A program made the translations under genes and the position numbers. This document shows positions 44,091 to 52,847 of a stretch of DNA of 64,000 nucleotides, piece after piece; positions within the stretch are counted from its first letter, which is position 1; the number at the start of each line of letters is the position of its first letter. A model generated the notes under the pieces. That model made no database searches. It had not been told where the DNA came from and saw only the letters and a list, made by a program, of their open reading frames with translations. The DNA comes from Nocardia mangyaensis (lineage in GTDB: Bacteria > Actinomycetota > Actinomycetes > Mycobacteriales > Mycobacteriaceae), in assembly GCF_001886715.1 (NCBI RefSeq), contig NZ_CP018082.1, positions 992,001 through 1,056,000 on the forward strand. Direction: 5' to 3'.

Positions 44091-45095
44091 GTGGACCTGC
44101 CGTTCTTACGCGCCAACCCGCACCTGCTGCCGACCTTCCTCGCCCATCAGCGGCTGCGCACCACGCCGGTCTCGGGCGGCTCGATCAGCGTGGCCGAGCG
44201 GATCGGTCTCGACGACGGCACGCAGCTGTTCCTCAAGACCTGGCCGGGTGGATTGTCCGCGGCGCCGACGACCGAGGTCGCCGCCGCGCCGCCCGGTCTC
44301 TTCGCCGGGGAAGCCGACGGTCTGCGGTGGCTGCGCTCGGCCGGTGGGGTCGCGGTGCCGGAGGTGTACGCGGTCACCGAGGACCTGCTGCTGATGGAGT
44401 GGATCGAGCACGCCGAACCGACCCGCGCCGCCGCCGAGCGCTTCGGCCGCGAGCTCGCCGCGACGCACCGGGCCGGCGCGTCCCAGTTCGGTGCCACGGT
44501 GCCGCCCAGCGCAGCCGTGTCGTCGGGCCGGGCCGGGCCGTCGGGTCATGCCATGTCGCCGAGTCAAGGCGAGTCGCCGACTGCGACCACCTCGCAGAGT
44601 TCGGGTCCGCCGGCCGCGGGATTTCTCGCCGGGTTACCGCTGGACAACACCCCCGGCGACGACTGGCCGACCTGGTACCGCGAACGCCGCATCCTCCCGT
44701 ACCTGCGACTCGCCGTGGACGCGGGCGCCCTCGATCCCGCCGACGCCGCCCTCGTCGAATCCATCCACATCGAGGCGCCGACCGAACCTCCCGCTCGTAT
44801 CCATGGTGACCTCTGGCCCGGCAACGTCATCTGGGGCTGGGCCGACACCCCCTATCTCATCGACCCCGCGGCCCATGGCGGCCACCGCGAAACCGACCTC
44901 GCCACCCTCACCCTCTTCGGCGCCGCTCCCCACTTCTCCCGAATCATCGCCGCCTACGGCGAGATTCACGCCCTCGCCCCGGGCTGGGAGTCCCGCATCC
45001 CCTTGCACACCCTCCCGCTACTCCTGGTTCACGCCGTCCTTTTCGGCCGCGGCTACCGGAGGGCCGTCTTGGCGGCGGCCGACCGCTATCGCTAG
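44091..45095 (+). CDS. Fructosamine kinase-like protein
   Basis: A protein of about 334 residues in the fructosamine/ketosamine kinase family, which phosphorylates glycated amines. LPFLRANPHLLPTFLAHQRLR starts the family alignment, LFLKTW holds the ATP-binding lysine, IHGDLWPGNVIWG is the catalytic loop and LIDPAAHGGHRETDL the metal-binding motif. A low-complexity Ser/Gly/Pro insertion lies in the middle (44495-44630). The GTG at 44091 is chosen by family alignment; an in-frame GTG at 44043 would abut the operator. Neither has a strong ribosome-binding site. Confidence 0.82.
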   Translation: MDLPFLRANPHLLPTFLAHQRLRTTPVSGGSISVAERIGLDDGTQLFLKTWPGGLSAAPTTEVAAAPPGLFAGEADGLRWLRSAGGVAVPEVYAVTEDLLLMEWIEHAEPTRAAAERFGRELAATHRAGASQFGATVPPSAAVSSGRAGPSGHAMSPSQGESPTATTSQSSGPPAAGFLAGLPLDNTPGDDWPTWYRERRILPYLRLAVDAGALDPADAALVESIHIEAPTEPPARIHGDLWPGNVIWGWADTPYLIDPAAHGGHRETDLATLTLFGAAPHFSRIIAAYGEIHALAPGWESRIPLHTLPLLLVHAVLFGRGYRRAVLAAADRYR

Positions 45096-45148
45096 CTGTT
45101 CGGCTCGAGGGGCAACGAGGTTCGATTCATCGACCTATCGGAGGCAAG

Positions 45149-45173
45149 GTTACATCTTTACGTAAACTGTAAC
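45149..45173. promoter_or_regulatory. Nested palindrome upstream of the sphingomyelinase remnant
   Basis: TTTACGTAAA (45157-45166) lies inside the wider pair GTTACA (45149-45154) and TGTAAC (45168-45173). It is an AT-rich island in high-GC DNA, 60-85 bases before the decayed gene; likely an operator with promoter. Confidence 0.5.
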
Positions 45174-45234
45174 GATTTGATGTAGGGGTGACCGAGTGGC
45201 GGCCAATGAAGTGGACGTGTGACCAAGATCCCCC

Positions 45235-45928
45235 ATGTTCAAACGAAGGGCACTCGCTGTCCTCTGTGGTGCGGCCGTCTTGCTTCCCGTCGTCCCCGCC
45301 GGGGCCGCACCCGCGCCCGCGTCGCCGAAGATCGCGTCCTACAACGTCTTCCTGATGCCCAAGACGCTCTACCCGAACTGGGGACAGGAGCAGCGTGCGG
45401 ATCTGATCGCCCAGCAGAATCTGCTGGCCGACCAGGATGTGGTCGTGTTGCAGGAGCTGTTCCACAGTGATCGGCACCCACATGCAGTCCGAGGACGACG
45501 GCTGCCGCTCGGGTCAGCCAGGTCAGGTGCGGGCGAAACAGCGGGCCCAGATCACGGCGTTCCTCGCCGCCGAGCGGATTCCCGCCACCGAGCCGGTGTA
45601 CGTGGCGGGGGACATGTACGTGATCGAATCCAGCGCCGAATACCCGGCCATGCTCAGCGAACTCGATGCCGTCACGCCGCGGCACACCGGCCATCCGCAC
45701 TCCTGGGACTGCCGCGACAACTCCGTCTGCCTCGACCAGTACGGCCCGGAATACGCCGCCGAGCACCTCGACTACGTTCTGCCGATCAACGGCCACCCGG
45801 TCCCCAATGGCTACGTCAACGAAACCCGTCGGGTGAAGAGCCCGGCCTGGAGCGTCACCGCGGGCGGCACCACCTACACCGACACCGACTACAGCGACCA
45901 CTACCCGGTCTTCGGCTACGCGGGCTGA
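45235..45928 (+). pseudogene. Secreted sphingomyelinase C-like gene with internal deletion and frameshift
   Basis: The first frame gives a signal peptide (MFKRRALAVLCGAAVLLPVV, cleavage near GAA) and the N-terminus of a DNase-I-like sphingomyelin phosphodiesterase: KIASYNVFLMPKTLYPNWGQ, then DQDVVVLQELF with the catalytic Glu. Similarity stops at 45465. It resumes at once in another frame with VIGTHMQSEDDGCRSGQP and runs to SDHYPVFGY, including DYVLP and the final catalytic Asp-His. About 80-90 codons expected between these parts (the NGGVAIVSRWPI region) are missing, so the gene is dead unless the assembly is wrong here. No intact copy in this window. Confidence 0.75.
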
Positions 45929-45936
45929 TCCAACGC

Positions 45937-45974
45937 CGAAGGCCGCCCGCATCTTTCGATGCGGGCGGCCTTCG
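45937..45974. terminator. Strong bidirectional terminator
   Basis: A 17-base perfect stem (CGAAGGCCGCCCGCATC and its complement) with a TTTC loop, between the sphingomyelinase remnant and the convergent end of the sdh operon. Confidence 0.88.
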
Positions 45975-45989
45975 CGGACCGAGGGCAGA

Positions 45990-46760
45990 TCAGCGGGTGA
46001 AGAGCAGGGCCCGCTTGACTTCCTGGATGGCCTTGGTGACCTCGATGCCGCGGGGGCACGCGTCGGTGCAGTTGAAGGTGGTGCGGCAGCGCCACACGCC
46101 CTCGACGTCGTTGAGGATGTCGAGGCGCTCGCGGGCGCCCTCGTCACGGCTGTCGAAGATGAAGCGGTGCGCGTTCACGATCGCGGCCGGGCCGAAGTAG
46201 CTGCCGTCGCTCCAGTACACGGGGCAGGAGGTGGTGCAGCAGGCGCACAGGATGCACTTGGTGGTGTCGTCGAAGCGGGCGCGGTCGGCCTGGCTCTGGA
46301 TGCGCTCGCGGGTCGGCTCGTTACCCGAGGTCATCAGGTACGGCTTCACGGCACGGAAGGCGTCGAAGAACGGCTCCATGTCGACGATGAGGTCCTTCTC
46401 CACGGGCAGGCCGCGGATCGGCTCCACCGACATGGTGAGGGTCTTGTCGCCCTTGGGCAGCAAGTCCTTCATCAGCACCTTGCAGGCCAGCCGGTTCACA
46501 CCGTTGATCCGCATCGCGTCCGAACCGCACACACCGTGGGCGCAGGAGCGCCGGAAGGTGAGGGTGCCGTCCAGATAGGACTTGATGTAGATCAGCACGT
46601 TGAGGAAGCGGTCGGTCGGCAGGACCGGCACCTGGAACGAATCCCAGTACGCGCCCTTGTCGTTCTCGGTGCTGAACCGGGCCACCTTCACGGTGACCAT
46701 GACCGAGCCCTCGGGGACGGGCGCGGGCTTCTGGGTGATGGGTTCGGCTACAGCAGTCAT
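45990..46760 (-). CDS. sdhB: Succinate dehydrogenase iron-sulfur subunit
   Basis: A 256-residue SdhB carrying electrons from FAD to quinone in complex II. The 2Fe-2S ligands are in RRSCAHGVCGSDAMRINGVNRLAC; CILCACCTTSCPVYW holds the 4Fe-4S cysteines and CTDACPRGIEVTKAI the 3Fe-4S set. The ATG shares one base with the sdhA stop. It is the last gene of the sdhC-D-A-B operon, with a terminator after it. Confidence 0.97.
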   Translation of the reverse strand: MTAVAEPITQKPAPVPEGSVMVTVKVARFSTENDKGAYWDSFQVPVLPTDRFLNVLIYIKSYLDGTLTFRRSCAHGVCGSDAMRINGVNRLACKVLMKDLLPKGDKTLTMSVEPIRGLPVEKDLIVDMEPFFDAFRAVKPYLMTSGNEPTRERIQSQADRARFDDTTKCILCACCTTSCPVYWSDGSYFGPAAIVNAHRFIFDSRDEGARERLDILNDVEGVWRCRTTFNCTDACPRGIEVTKAIQEVKRALLFTR

Positions 46761-48559
46761 CAGTACTTACGCTCCATCGGCTCGTAGCGGGTCTGCACCA
46801 CCGGCTTGAAGTCGAGCCGGATATCGGAGGTGAGTTCCGAACCGACCTTGTAAGCCATCGTGTGCCGCATGAAGTTCACGTCGTCGCGATCCGGGTAGTC
46901 GTCGCGGGCGTGGCCGCCGCGCGATTCCTTCCGGTTGAGCGCGCCGACGACGGTGACCTCGGCCAGCTCGAGCAGGAAGCCCAGCTCGACGGCCTCGAGC
47001 AGGTCGCTGTTGTAGCGCTTGCCCTTGTCCTGCACGGTGATCCGGGTGTAGCGCTCCTTGAGCACGTGGATGTCGGTGAGGGCTTGCTTGAGGGTGTCCT
47101 CGGTGCGGAACACGGCGGCGTTCATGTCCATCGTGTACTGCAGTTCGGTGCGGATGTCGGCCACCCGCTCGTCGCCGTGGTCGGACAGGATCAGCGTCAG
47201 CCAGTCCTGCACCATCTGCGCCGGGTTCTCCGGCATCTCGACGAACTCGGTGCGCAGCGCGTATTCGGCGGCGGCGATACCGGCGCGACGGCCGAACACG
47301 TTGATGTCGAGCAGCGAGTTGGTGCCGAGGCGGTTGGCGCCGTGCACGGACACGCACGCGCACTCGCCGGCGGCGTAGAGGCCGGGGACCACGTCGGTGT
47401 TGTTGCGCAGTACCTCGCCACGGATGCGGGTGGGGATGCCGCCCATCACGTAGTGGCAGGTCGGCATGACCGGCACGAGCTCCTTGACCGGGTCCACGCC
47501 CAGGTAGGTGCGCGCGAACTCGGTGATGTCGGGCAGCTTCTCCTCGAGCACGTCCTCGCCGAGGTGGGTCACGTCGATGTAGACGTAGTCCTTGTTCGGT
47601 CCGGCGCCCCGGCCCTCGAGCACCTCGAGCACCATCGAGCGGGCGACGATGTCGCGCGGCGCGAGGTCCTTGATGGTGGGGGCGTAGCGCTCCATGAAGC
47701 GCTCACCGGAGGCGTTGCGCAGGATGCCACCCTCACCGCGGACCGCCTCGGAGATGAGAATGCCCAGGCCCGCGAGGCCTGTCGGGTGGAACTGGTGGAA
47801 CTCCATGTCCTCGAGCGGCAGGCCCTTGCGGAACACGATCGCCATGCCGTCGCCGGTCAGCGTGTGCGCGTTCGAGGTGGTCTTGTACATGCGGCCCGAG
47901 CCGCCGGTGGCGAACACGATCGACTTCGCGTGGAAGACGTGGATCTCACCGGTCGAGAGCTCGTAGGCAACAACACCAGTCGCCGTCGGTCCTCTGTCGG
48001 AATCGGCCATCACCAGGTCGAGCACGTAGAACTCGTTGTAGAACTCGACGTCGTGCTTGACGCAGTTCTGGTAGAGGGTCTGCAGGATCATGTGACCGGT
48101 GCGGTCGGCGGCATAACACGCGCGACGCACCGGCGCCTTGCCGTGATCGCGGGTGTGGCCACCGAAACGACGCTGGTCGATCTTGCCCTCGGGCGTGCGG
48201 TTGAACGGCAGGCCCATCTTCTCCAGGTCCATCACCGCGTCGATGGCCTCCTTGGCCATGATCTCCGCGGCGTCCTGGTCGACCAGGTAGTCACCACCCT
48301 TGACGGTGTCGAAGGTGTGCCATTCCCAGTTGTCTTCTTCGACGTTGGCCAGTGCGGCGCACATGCCGCCTTGGGCCGCGCCGGTGTGGCTGCGGGTCGG
48401 GTACAGCTTGGTCAGGACCGCGGTGCGGGTGCGCGGACCGGCCTCGATCGCCGCGCGCATGCCCGCGCCACCGGCGCCGACGATGACCACGTCGTAGCGA
48501 TGCTCCTGGACTGGGCGAGATTCACCCGAACCGCTGATTCGTTCGCTTCGCTCACTCAT
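46760..48559 (-). CDS. sdhA: Succinate dehydrogenase flavoprotein subunit
   Basis: A 599-residue SdhA oxidising succinate to fumarate. DVVIVGAGGAGMRAAIEAG binds FAD; RSHTGAAQGGMCAAL includes the covalent FAD histidine region; EFHQFHPTGL and HYVMGGIPTRIRGEV form the active site. The start is ATG 48559, giving MSERSERISGSGESRP before the conserved EHRYDVVIVG. This Ser/Glu/Arg prefix comes from a GAGCGAAGCGAACGAA-like short repeat and is absent from M. tuberculosis SdhA, so the true start is a little uncertain. Confidence 0.95.
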   Translation of the reverse strand: MSERSERISGSGESRPVQEHRYDVVIVGAGGAGMRAAIEAGPRTRTAVLTKLYPTRSHTGAAQGGMCAALANVEEDNWEWHTFDTVKGGDYLVDQDAAEIMAKEAIDAVMDLEKMGLPFNRTPEGKIDQRRFGGHTRDHGKAPVRRACYAADRTGHMILQTLYQNCVKHDVEFYNEFYVLDLVMADSDRGPTATGVVAYELSTGEIHVFHAKSIVFATGGSGRMYKTTSNAHTLTGDGMAIVFRKGLPLEDMEFHQFHPTGLAGLGILISEAVRGEGGILRNASGERFMERYAPTIKDLAPRDIVARSMVLEVLEGRGAGPNKDYVYIDVTHLGEDVLEEKLPDITEFARTYLGVDPVKELVPVMPTCHYVMGGIPTRIRGEVLRNNTDVVPGLYAAGECACVSVHGANRLGTNSLLDINVFGRRAGIAAAEYALRTEFVEMPENPAQMVQDWLTLILSDHGDERVADIRTELQYTMDMNAAVFRTEDTLKQALTDIHVLKERYTRITVQDKGKRYNSDLLEAVELGFLLELAEVTVVGALNRKESRGGHARDDYPDRDDVNFMRHTMAYKVGSELTSDIRLDFKPVVQTRYEPMERKY

Positions 48560-48575
48560 GCGAGGTGGCCTGTTC

Positions 48576-49010
48576 CTAACCTGTGATGTTGGGGTCGAAG
48601 GTGAAGATGACGTACGTGCCAACGCCCATGACCAGGATCATCGAGACGACCAGGATGGTCTTGAGCCAGAACCGCGTGGAGTCGTTGCGGGAGTAGTCAT
48701 CGATGACGGTGCGCAGGCCGTTGCCGCCGTGCAGCTGGGCCAGCCACAGCATCGTCAGGTCCCAGATCTGCCAGAACGGGCTGGCCCAGCGGCCCGCCAC
48801 GAACGCGAAGTTCAGGCGCTTCACGCCGCCGTCGATCATCAGCATGATGAACAGGTGACCGAGCACGAGGAAGATCAGCAGCACACCGGAGAAGCGCATG
48901 AACAGCCACGCGTACTTCTCGAAGTTGTTGTTCGACCGGGCGCGCGGGGAGCGGGGCAGGTCCAGGCTGGCCGGGCGGTCGTAGGACTTTCCGATGATGG
49001 GTGCGCTCAT
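48576..49010 (-). CDS. sdhD: Succinate dehydrogenase membrane anchor SdhD
   Basis: A 144-residue anchor subunit with three transmembrane helices (FMRFSGVLLIFLVLGHLFIMLMI, the WQIWDLTMLWLAQLHGGNGLRTV region and LKTILVVSMILVMGVGTYVIF). The first helix carries the haem/quinone-side His of GHLF. Two bases after the sdhC stop, so translation is coupled. Confidence 0.93.
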   Translation of the reverse strand: MSAPIIGKSYDRPASLDLPRSPRARSNNNFEKYAWLFMRFSGVLLIFLVLGHLFIMLMIDGGVKRLNFAFVAGRWASPFWQIWDLTMLWLAQLHGGNGLRTVIDDYSRNDSTRFWLKTILVVSMILVMGVGTYVIFTFDPNITG

Positions 49011-49012
49011 GA

Positions 49013-49417
49013 TCAGTGCTCCGTCAGCAGGTAGAAGAACTGGCGGCCGACGCCTGCGGCGGAGACCAGGACCCAGATGGTCAGCACGACCCAGAGCATC
49101 TGCTTCTGGTAGCGCGGCCCTTGCGACCAGAAATCGACCAGGATCACGCGGACGCCGTTGAGGGCGTGGAAGAGCACGCAGACGACGAGGCCCATCTCCA
49201 TGAGCGCGACCAGCGGGGTCTTGTAGAGCTCGATGGCCTCGTCATAGGTGTTCGGGTTGACCCGAACCAGTGCCGTGTCCAGCACGTGCACGAAGAGGAA
49301 GAAGAAGATCGTGACACCGGTGATCCGGTGCAGCGCCCAGGACCACATGCCCGGGTCGCCGCGGTACAGCGTCTTCCGCTTCGGCTGGGCCGGAGCCGGA
49401 GCTTCTATCGTGGTCAT
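49013..49417 (-). CDS. sdhC: Succinate dehydrogenase cytochrome b556 subunit SdhC
   Basis: A 134-residue anchor subunit: LYRGDPGMWSWALHRITGVTIFFFLFVHVLDT is the SdhC signature (SxxHR-like HRITG plus the haem His in FVHV), and HALNGVRVILVDFW lies later. Three helices. The ATG at 49417 has GGAGG ten bases upstream; a TTG six codons earlier is possible. First gene of the sdh operon, divergent from cdd. Confidence 0.93.
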   Translation of the reverse strand: MTTIEAPAPAQPKRKTLYRGDPGMWSWALHRITGVTIFFFLFVHVLDTALVRVNPNTYDEAIELYKTPLVALMEMGLVVCVLFHALNGVRVILVDFWSQGPRYQKQMLWVVLTIWVLVSAAGVGRQFFYLLTEH

Positions 49418-49708
49418 AGAGTGCGGTGCCTCCAACGTCGTTGATGGACCCGGTCACAGACCCGACGCCAGCGTGCGTGGAGAGGCAATTGCCCAGGTGG
49501 CTGCGCTGTGTTGCGCTGAGCGCTGCCCGCCGCCGGGAACCTGAACCGATCTGCGGTGAACTCTAATCCTCTCTGTTTCGCGGAACTAATTCGGCGTGCC
49601 GCGCGTTGCGTGCAAATCCGGCGAGTTAGGTTTACCTTTCTCGATGTCGGATACTGGTGCGCAGGTCTTCATCGAGGCGTATTCGGCATCAATGTGTGGA
49701 GGTTCGCC

Positions 49709-50122
49709 ATGTCCGAGATCGACTGGAATACCTTGCGTGACAAGGCCATTCACGCTATGGGACTTGCGTACGCCCCGTACTCGCGGTTCCCGGTCGGCGC
49801 AGCTGCTCTCAGTGCGGATGGGCGAATTGTGAGCGGTTGCAATGTGGAGAATGTCTCACTCGGGGTAACTCTGTGTGCCGAATGCGTACTCGTCGGTAAC
49901 TTATTCACTTCGGGTGGCGGGCGTCTCATTGCGGTCTCGGTGACCGATTCTCGGGGCGAAATCCTGATGCCGTGCGGGCGTTGCCGCCAGCTGCTGTACG
50001 AACACGGCGGGGGCGAACTGCTCATCGACCATCCCGAGGGCCCGAAGCCGCTGAGCGAGCTGCTCCCGTACGCCTTCGGACCCGACGACCTGGCGGCCGG
50101 TCGCGCTGGCGAAGGCGGGTAA
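49709..50122 (+). CDS. cdd: Cytidine deaminase
   Basis: A 137-residue zinc enzyme deaminating cytidine and deoxycytidine. GCNVENVSLGVTLCAE provides one zinc Cys and the catalytic Glu, and MPCGRCRQLLYEHGG the other two Cys. AYAPYSRFPVGAA starts the domain. GGAGG is 6 bases before the ATG. It is followed 19 bases later by deoA: the pair feeds pyrimidine nucleoside salvage. Confidence 0.96.
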   Translation: MSEIDWNTLRDKAIHAMGLAYAPYSRFPVGAAALSADGRIVSGCNVENVSLGVTLCAECVLVGNLFTSGGGRLIAVSVTDSRGEILMPCGRCRQLLYEHGGGELLIDHPEGPKPLSELLPYAFGPDDLAAGRAGEGG

Positions 50123-50141
50123 CCACTGATTTAGTGGGCAC

Positions 50142-51524
50142 ATGGGTAACTCGTCGGGGACGAACGACCGCTCCACCCACCTGCCGCCTGCCGCCGACGC
50201 GAGTCCGCCCGCGCGCGAGTCCGGCCAGAGTTCGCGGGGCGGCGGCCACAGCGCGGTATCGATCATCACTGCCAAGCGCGACGGCGGGGAGCTGTCGGAC
50301 GCGCAGATCGACTGGGTGGTGGACGGATTCACCCGGGGAATCGTGGCCGACGAGCAGATGTCGGCGCTGGCCATGGCGATCGTGTGGCGGGGGATGACCC
50401 GGCGCGAGACCGCGCGGTGGACGGCGGCGATGATCGCCTCCGGCAGCCGGATGGACTTCACCGACCTGCCCCGGCCCACCGTCGACAAACATTCGACCGG
50501 CGGCGTGGGCGACAAGATCACCCTGCCGCTGGCCCCGCTCGTCGCGGCCTGCGGGGCGGCCGTGCCGCAGCTGTCGGGGCGCGGGCTCGGGCACACCGGC
50601 GGCACGCTGGACAAGCTCGAGTCCATCCCCGGCTGGCAGGCCGATGTCACCGTGGCGCGGATGCGCGAGATCCTGTCCGACCCGGCGACCGGCGCGGTGG
50701 TGTGCGCGGCCGGCGCCGACCTCGCACCCGCCGACAAACGGCTCTACGCACTGCGCGATGTGACCGGCACCGTCGAGTCCATTCCGTTGATCGCGAGCTC
50801 GATCATGAGCAAGAAGATCGCCGAGGGGACGGCGGCGCTGGTCCTGGACGTGAAGGTCGGCTCCGGGGCCTTCCTCGAGACCCTCGACGGCGCCCGCGAA
50901 CTCGCGACCGTGATGGTCGAACTCGGCCGCGACGCCGGGGTACGCACGGTCGCCCTGCTCACCGCAATGGATACCCCGCTGGGGCGGACCGCGGGCAATG
51001 CACTCGAGGTCGCCGAATCGGTGGAGGTGCTGGCCGGTGGGGGACCGGCCGATGTGGTCGAACTGACGCTGACCCTCGCCCGGGAGATGGTCGCCCAGGC
51101 CGGGCTGAACATCGATCCCGCCGACGTGCTCTCCGACGGGCGGGCCATGGATCACTGGCGGTCGATGATCCAGGCGCAGGGCGGTGATCCGGATGCCGCG
51201 CTGCCGGTGGCTCGGCATACCGAGGTCGTGAAGGCGGAATCGACCGGTGTGCTGACTCGGCTCGACGCGATGGGGGTTGGCGTCGCTGCTTGGCGGCTCG
51301 GTGCGGGTCGGGCGCGACAGGGGGAGAAGGTGCAGGCGGGGGCCGGGATCGAGATGCACGCCAAGCCGGGGGATTCGGTGGTGGCGGGGCAGCCGTTGCT
51401 GACGTTGCACACCGATACGCCGGATGCGTTCGCCGGCGCGGTCGCCGCACTCGATGGTGCTGTGGTGATCGAGTCGGCGCCTGCGAGTGAGCCGGGCGAG
51501 CTGATACTCGGGCGGATCGGGTAG
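50142..51524 (+). CDS. deoA: Thymidine phosphorylase
   Basis: A 460-residue pyrimidine nucleoside phosphorylase splitting thymidine or deoxyuridine to base and deoxyribose 1-phosphate. The signature SGRGLGHTGGTLDKLESIPG and DKHSTGGVGDKITLPLAPLVAACG (phosphate site) are intact; LDVKVGSGAF follows. The first 35 residues before the conserved start are low-complexity, so a later start is possible. Operon with cdd; a repeat element follows the stop. Confidence 0.95.
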   Translation: MGNSSGTNDRSTHLPPAADASPPARESGQSSRGGGHSAVSIITAKRDGGELSDAQIDWVVDGFTRGIVADEQMSALAMAIVWRGMTRRETARWTAAMIASGSRMDFTDLPRPTVDKHSTGGVGDKITLPLAPLVAACGAAVPQLSGRGLGHTGGTLDKLESIPGWQADVTVARMREILSDPATGAVVCAAGADLAPADKRLYALRDVTGTVESIPLIASSIMSKKIAEGTAALVLDVKVGSGAFLETLDGARELATVMVELGRDAGVRTVALLTAMDTPLGRTAGNALEVAESVEVLAGGGPADVVELTLTLAREMVAQAGLNIDPADVLSDGRAMDHWRSMIQAQGGDPDAALPVARHTEVVKAESTGVLTRLDAMGVGVAAWRLGAGRARQGEKVQAGAGIEMHAKPGDSVVAGQPLLTLHTDTPDAFAGAVAALDGAVVIESAPASEPGELILGRIG

Positions 51525-51539
51525 CGGGTTGTTCGGTGA

Positions 51540-51607
51540 GTGCGGTAGTGGCTGACTTGGGTTTTGGTGACACGGGGGCTGGGAGCTGGGGTGGTGGCGG
51601 ACTCGGG
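51540..51607. repeat. Intergenic repeat after deoA, related to the repeat block after amiA1
   Basis: GTGCGGTAGTGGCTGACTTG through GACACGGG (51540-51576) and GGGCTGGGAG to TGGCGGACTCGGG (to 51607) match 62793-62831 and 62994-63025 with few differences. In the second location about 160 bases of hairpin DNA separate the two parts. Each copy begins 15-22 bases after a stop codon. Confidence 0.55.
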
Positions 51608-51695
51608 GCCGCGCAGTCGGGAGCCGATGCGTCGGTCACGGCACTTTGTCTGGCTAGGGGGCGCGGGGCGGCCAGCTGCCAGCTACCGTTTGAAC

Positions 51696-52793
51696 ATGAC
51701 TGGACCGATGCCCCTCGACCTTGCTTCGATCCGACAAGCACCGAAGGCTTTGCTGCATGATCACCTCGATGGTGGTCTGCGGCCGGCGACGGTGCTCGAG
51801 CTGGCCGCTGACTGCGGTTATGACCAACTACCCGCGCGCGACGCCGAGAGTTTGGGGGCGTGGTTCCGGGACGCCGCCGACAGCGGATCGCTGGAGCGGT
51901 ATCTGGAGACCTTCGCCCACACCGTCGCGGTGATGCAGACTCCGGAGGGTTTGCGCCGGGTGGCTCGTGAGTGCGCGATCGACCTCGCCGAGGACGGTGT
52001 GGTCTACGCGGAGGTCCGCTTCGCCCCGGAACAGCATCTCGAGAAGGGGCTGACGCTCGACGAGGTCGTCGAGCACACCCTCGCGGGGTTCCGGGAAGGT
52101 GAGGCGCTGGCCGCCGAAAAGGGCAACGTCATCCGGGTGACCTGCTTGCTCACCGCCATGCGGCACGCGGCGCGCTCTCGCGAGATCGCCGAGCTGACGG
52201 TGCGGTTCCGCGACAGCGGGGTCGGCGGGTTCGACATCGCGGGGGCCGAGGCCGGGTTCCCGCCCACCCGTCACCTCGACGCCTTCGAGTATCTGCGGGC
52301 CAACCACGCGCACTTCACGATTCACGCGGGCGAGGCGTTCGGGCTGCCCTCGATCCACGAGGCGCTGGCGTTCTGCGGCTGTGATCGGCTCGGGCACGGG
52401 GTGCGCATCACCGACGACATCAGCGTCCCGGGCGCCATCGAGGAGGCCCAGCTGGGCCTGGTCGCCAACTATGTGCGCGACATGCGGGTGCCGCTGGAGC
52501 TGTGTCCGTCGTCGAATGTGCAGACCGGCGCGGTGCCCTCGCTGGACAAGCACCCGTTCGACCTGCTGGCCCGCTTGCGTTTCCGGGTCACCGTGAACAC
52601 CGACAACCGGCTGATGAGCGACACCTCCATGAGCGAGGAGATGCGCAAGCTGGTCGATACCTTCGGCTACGGCTGGAGTGATCTGGAGCGGTTCACCATC
52701 AACGCCATGAAGTCGGCGTTCATCCCGTTCCCGGACCGGCTGAAGATCATCGACGAGGTCATCAAGCCGGGTTACGCCGTCCTGCTCGGCTGA
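51696..52793 (+). CDS. add: Adenosine deaminase
   Basis: A 365-residue zinc deaminase converting adenosine to inosine. [12 protein letters not shown] carries the first zinc ligands (HDH), [10 protein letters not shown] the next His with catalytic Glu, RLGHGVRI the catalytic His and [10 protein letters not shown] the last zinc Asp. Length is normal. The ATG at 51696 has no strong ribosome-binding site. It feeds purine salvage with deoD; a long terminator hairpin starts right after its stop. Confidence 0.95.
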   Translation: MTGPMPLDLASIRQAPKALLHDHLDGGLRPATVLELAADCGYDQLPARDAESLGAWFRDAADSGSLERYLETFAHTVAVMQTPEGLRRVARECAIDLAEDGVVYAEVRFAPEQHLEKGLTLDEVVEHTLAGFREGEALAAEKGNVIRVTCLLTAMRHAARSREIAELTVRFRDSGVGGFDIAGAEAGFPPTRHLDAFEYLRANHAHFTIHAGEAFGLPSIHEALAFCGCDRLGHGVRITDDISVPGAIEEAQLGLVANYVRDMRVPLELCPSSNVQTGAVPSLDKHPFDLLARLRFRVTVNTDNRLMSDTSMSEEMRKLVDTFGYGWSDLERFTINAMKSAFIPFPDRLKIIDEVIKPGYAVLLG

Positions 52794-52835
52794 GACAGCG
52801 GGGGTGGCACCTGGATGGGTGCCACCCCCGCTGTC
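52794..52835. terminator. Strong bidirectional terminator
   Basis: An 18-base perfect stem (GACAGCGGGGGTGGCACC and complement) with a 6-base loop, immediately after the add stop and before the convergent end of the next gene. Confidence 0.88.
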
Positions 52836-52847
52836 CGGGTCGTCAGC

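Noticed and set aside
49626-49636. TTAGGTTTACC before cdd, like half of an iron-regulator (IdeR/DtxR) box
   Set aside because: Only the left half matches; the right half (TTTCTCGA) departs from the consensus, and neither cdd nor sdh placement gives support beyond speculation.
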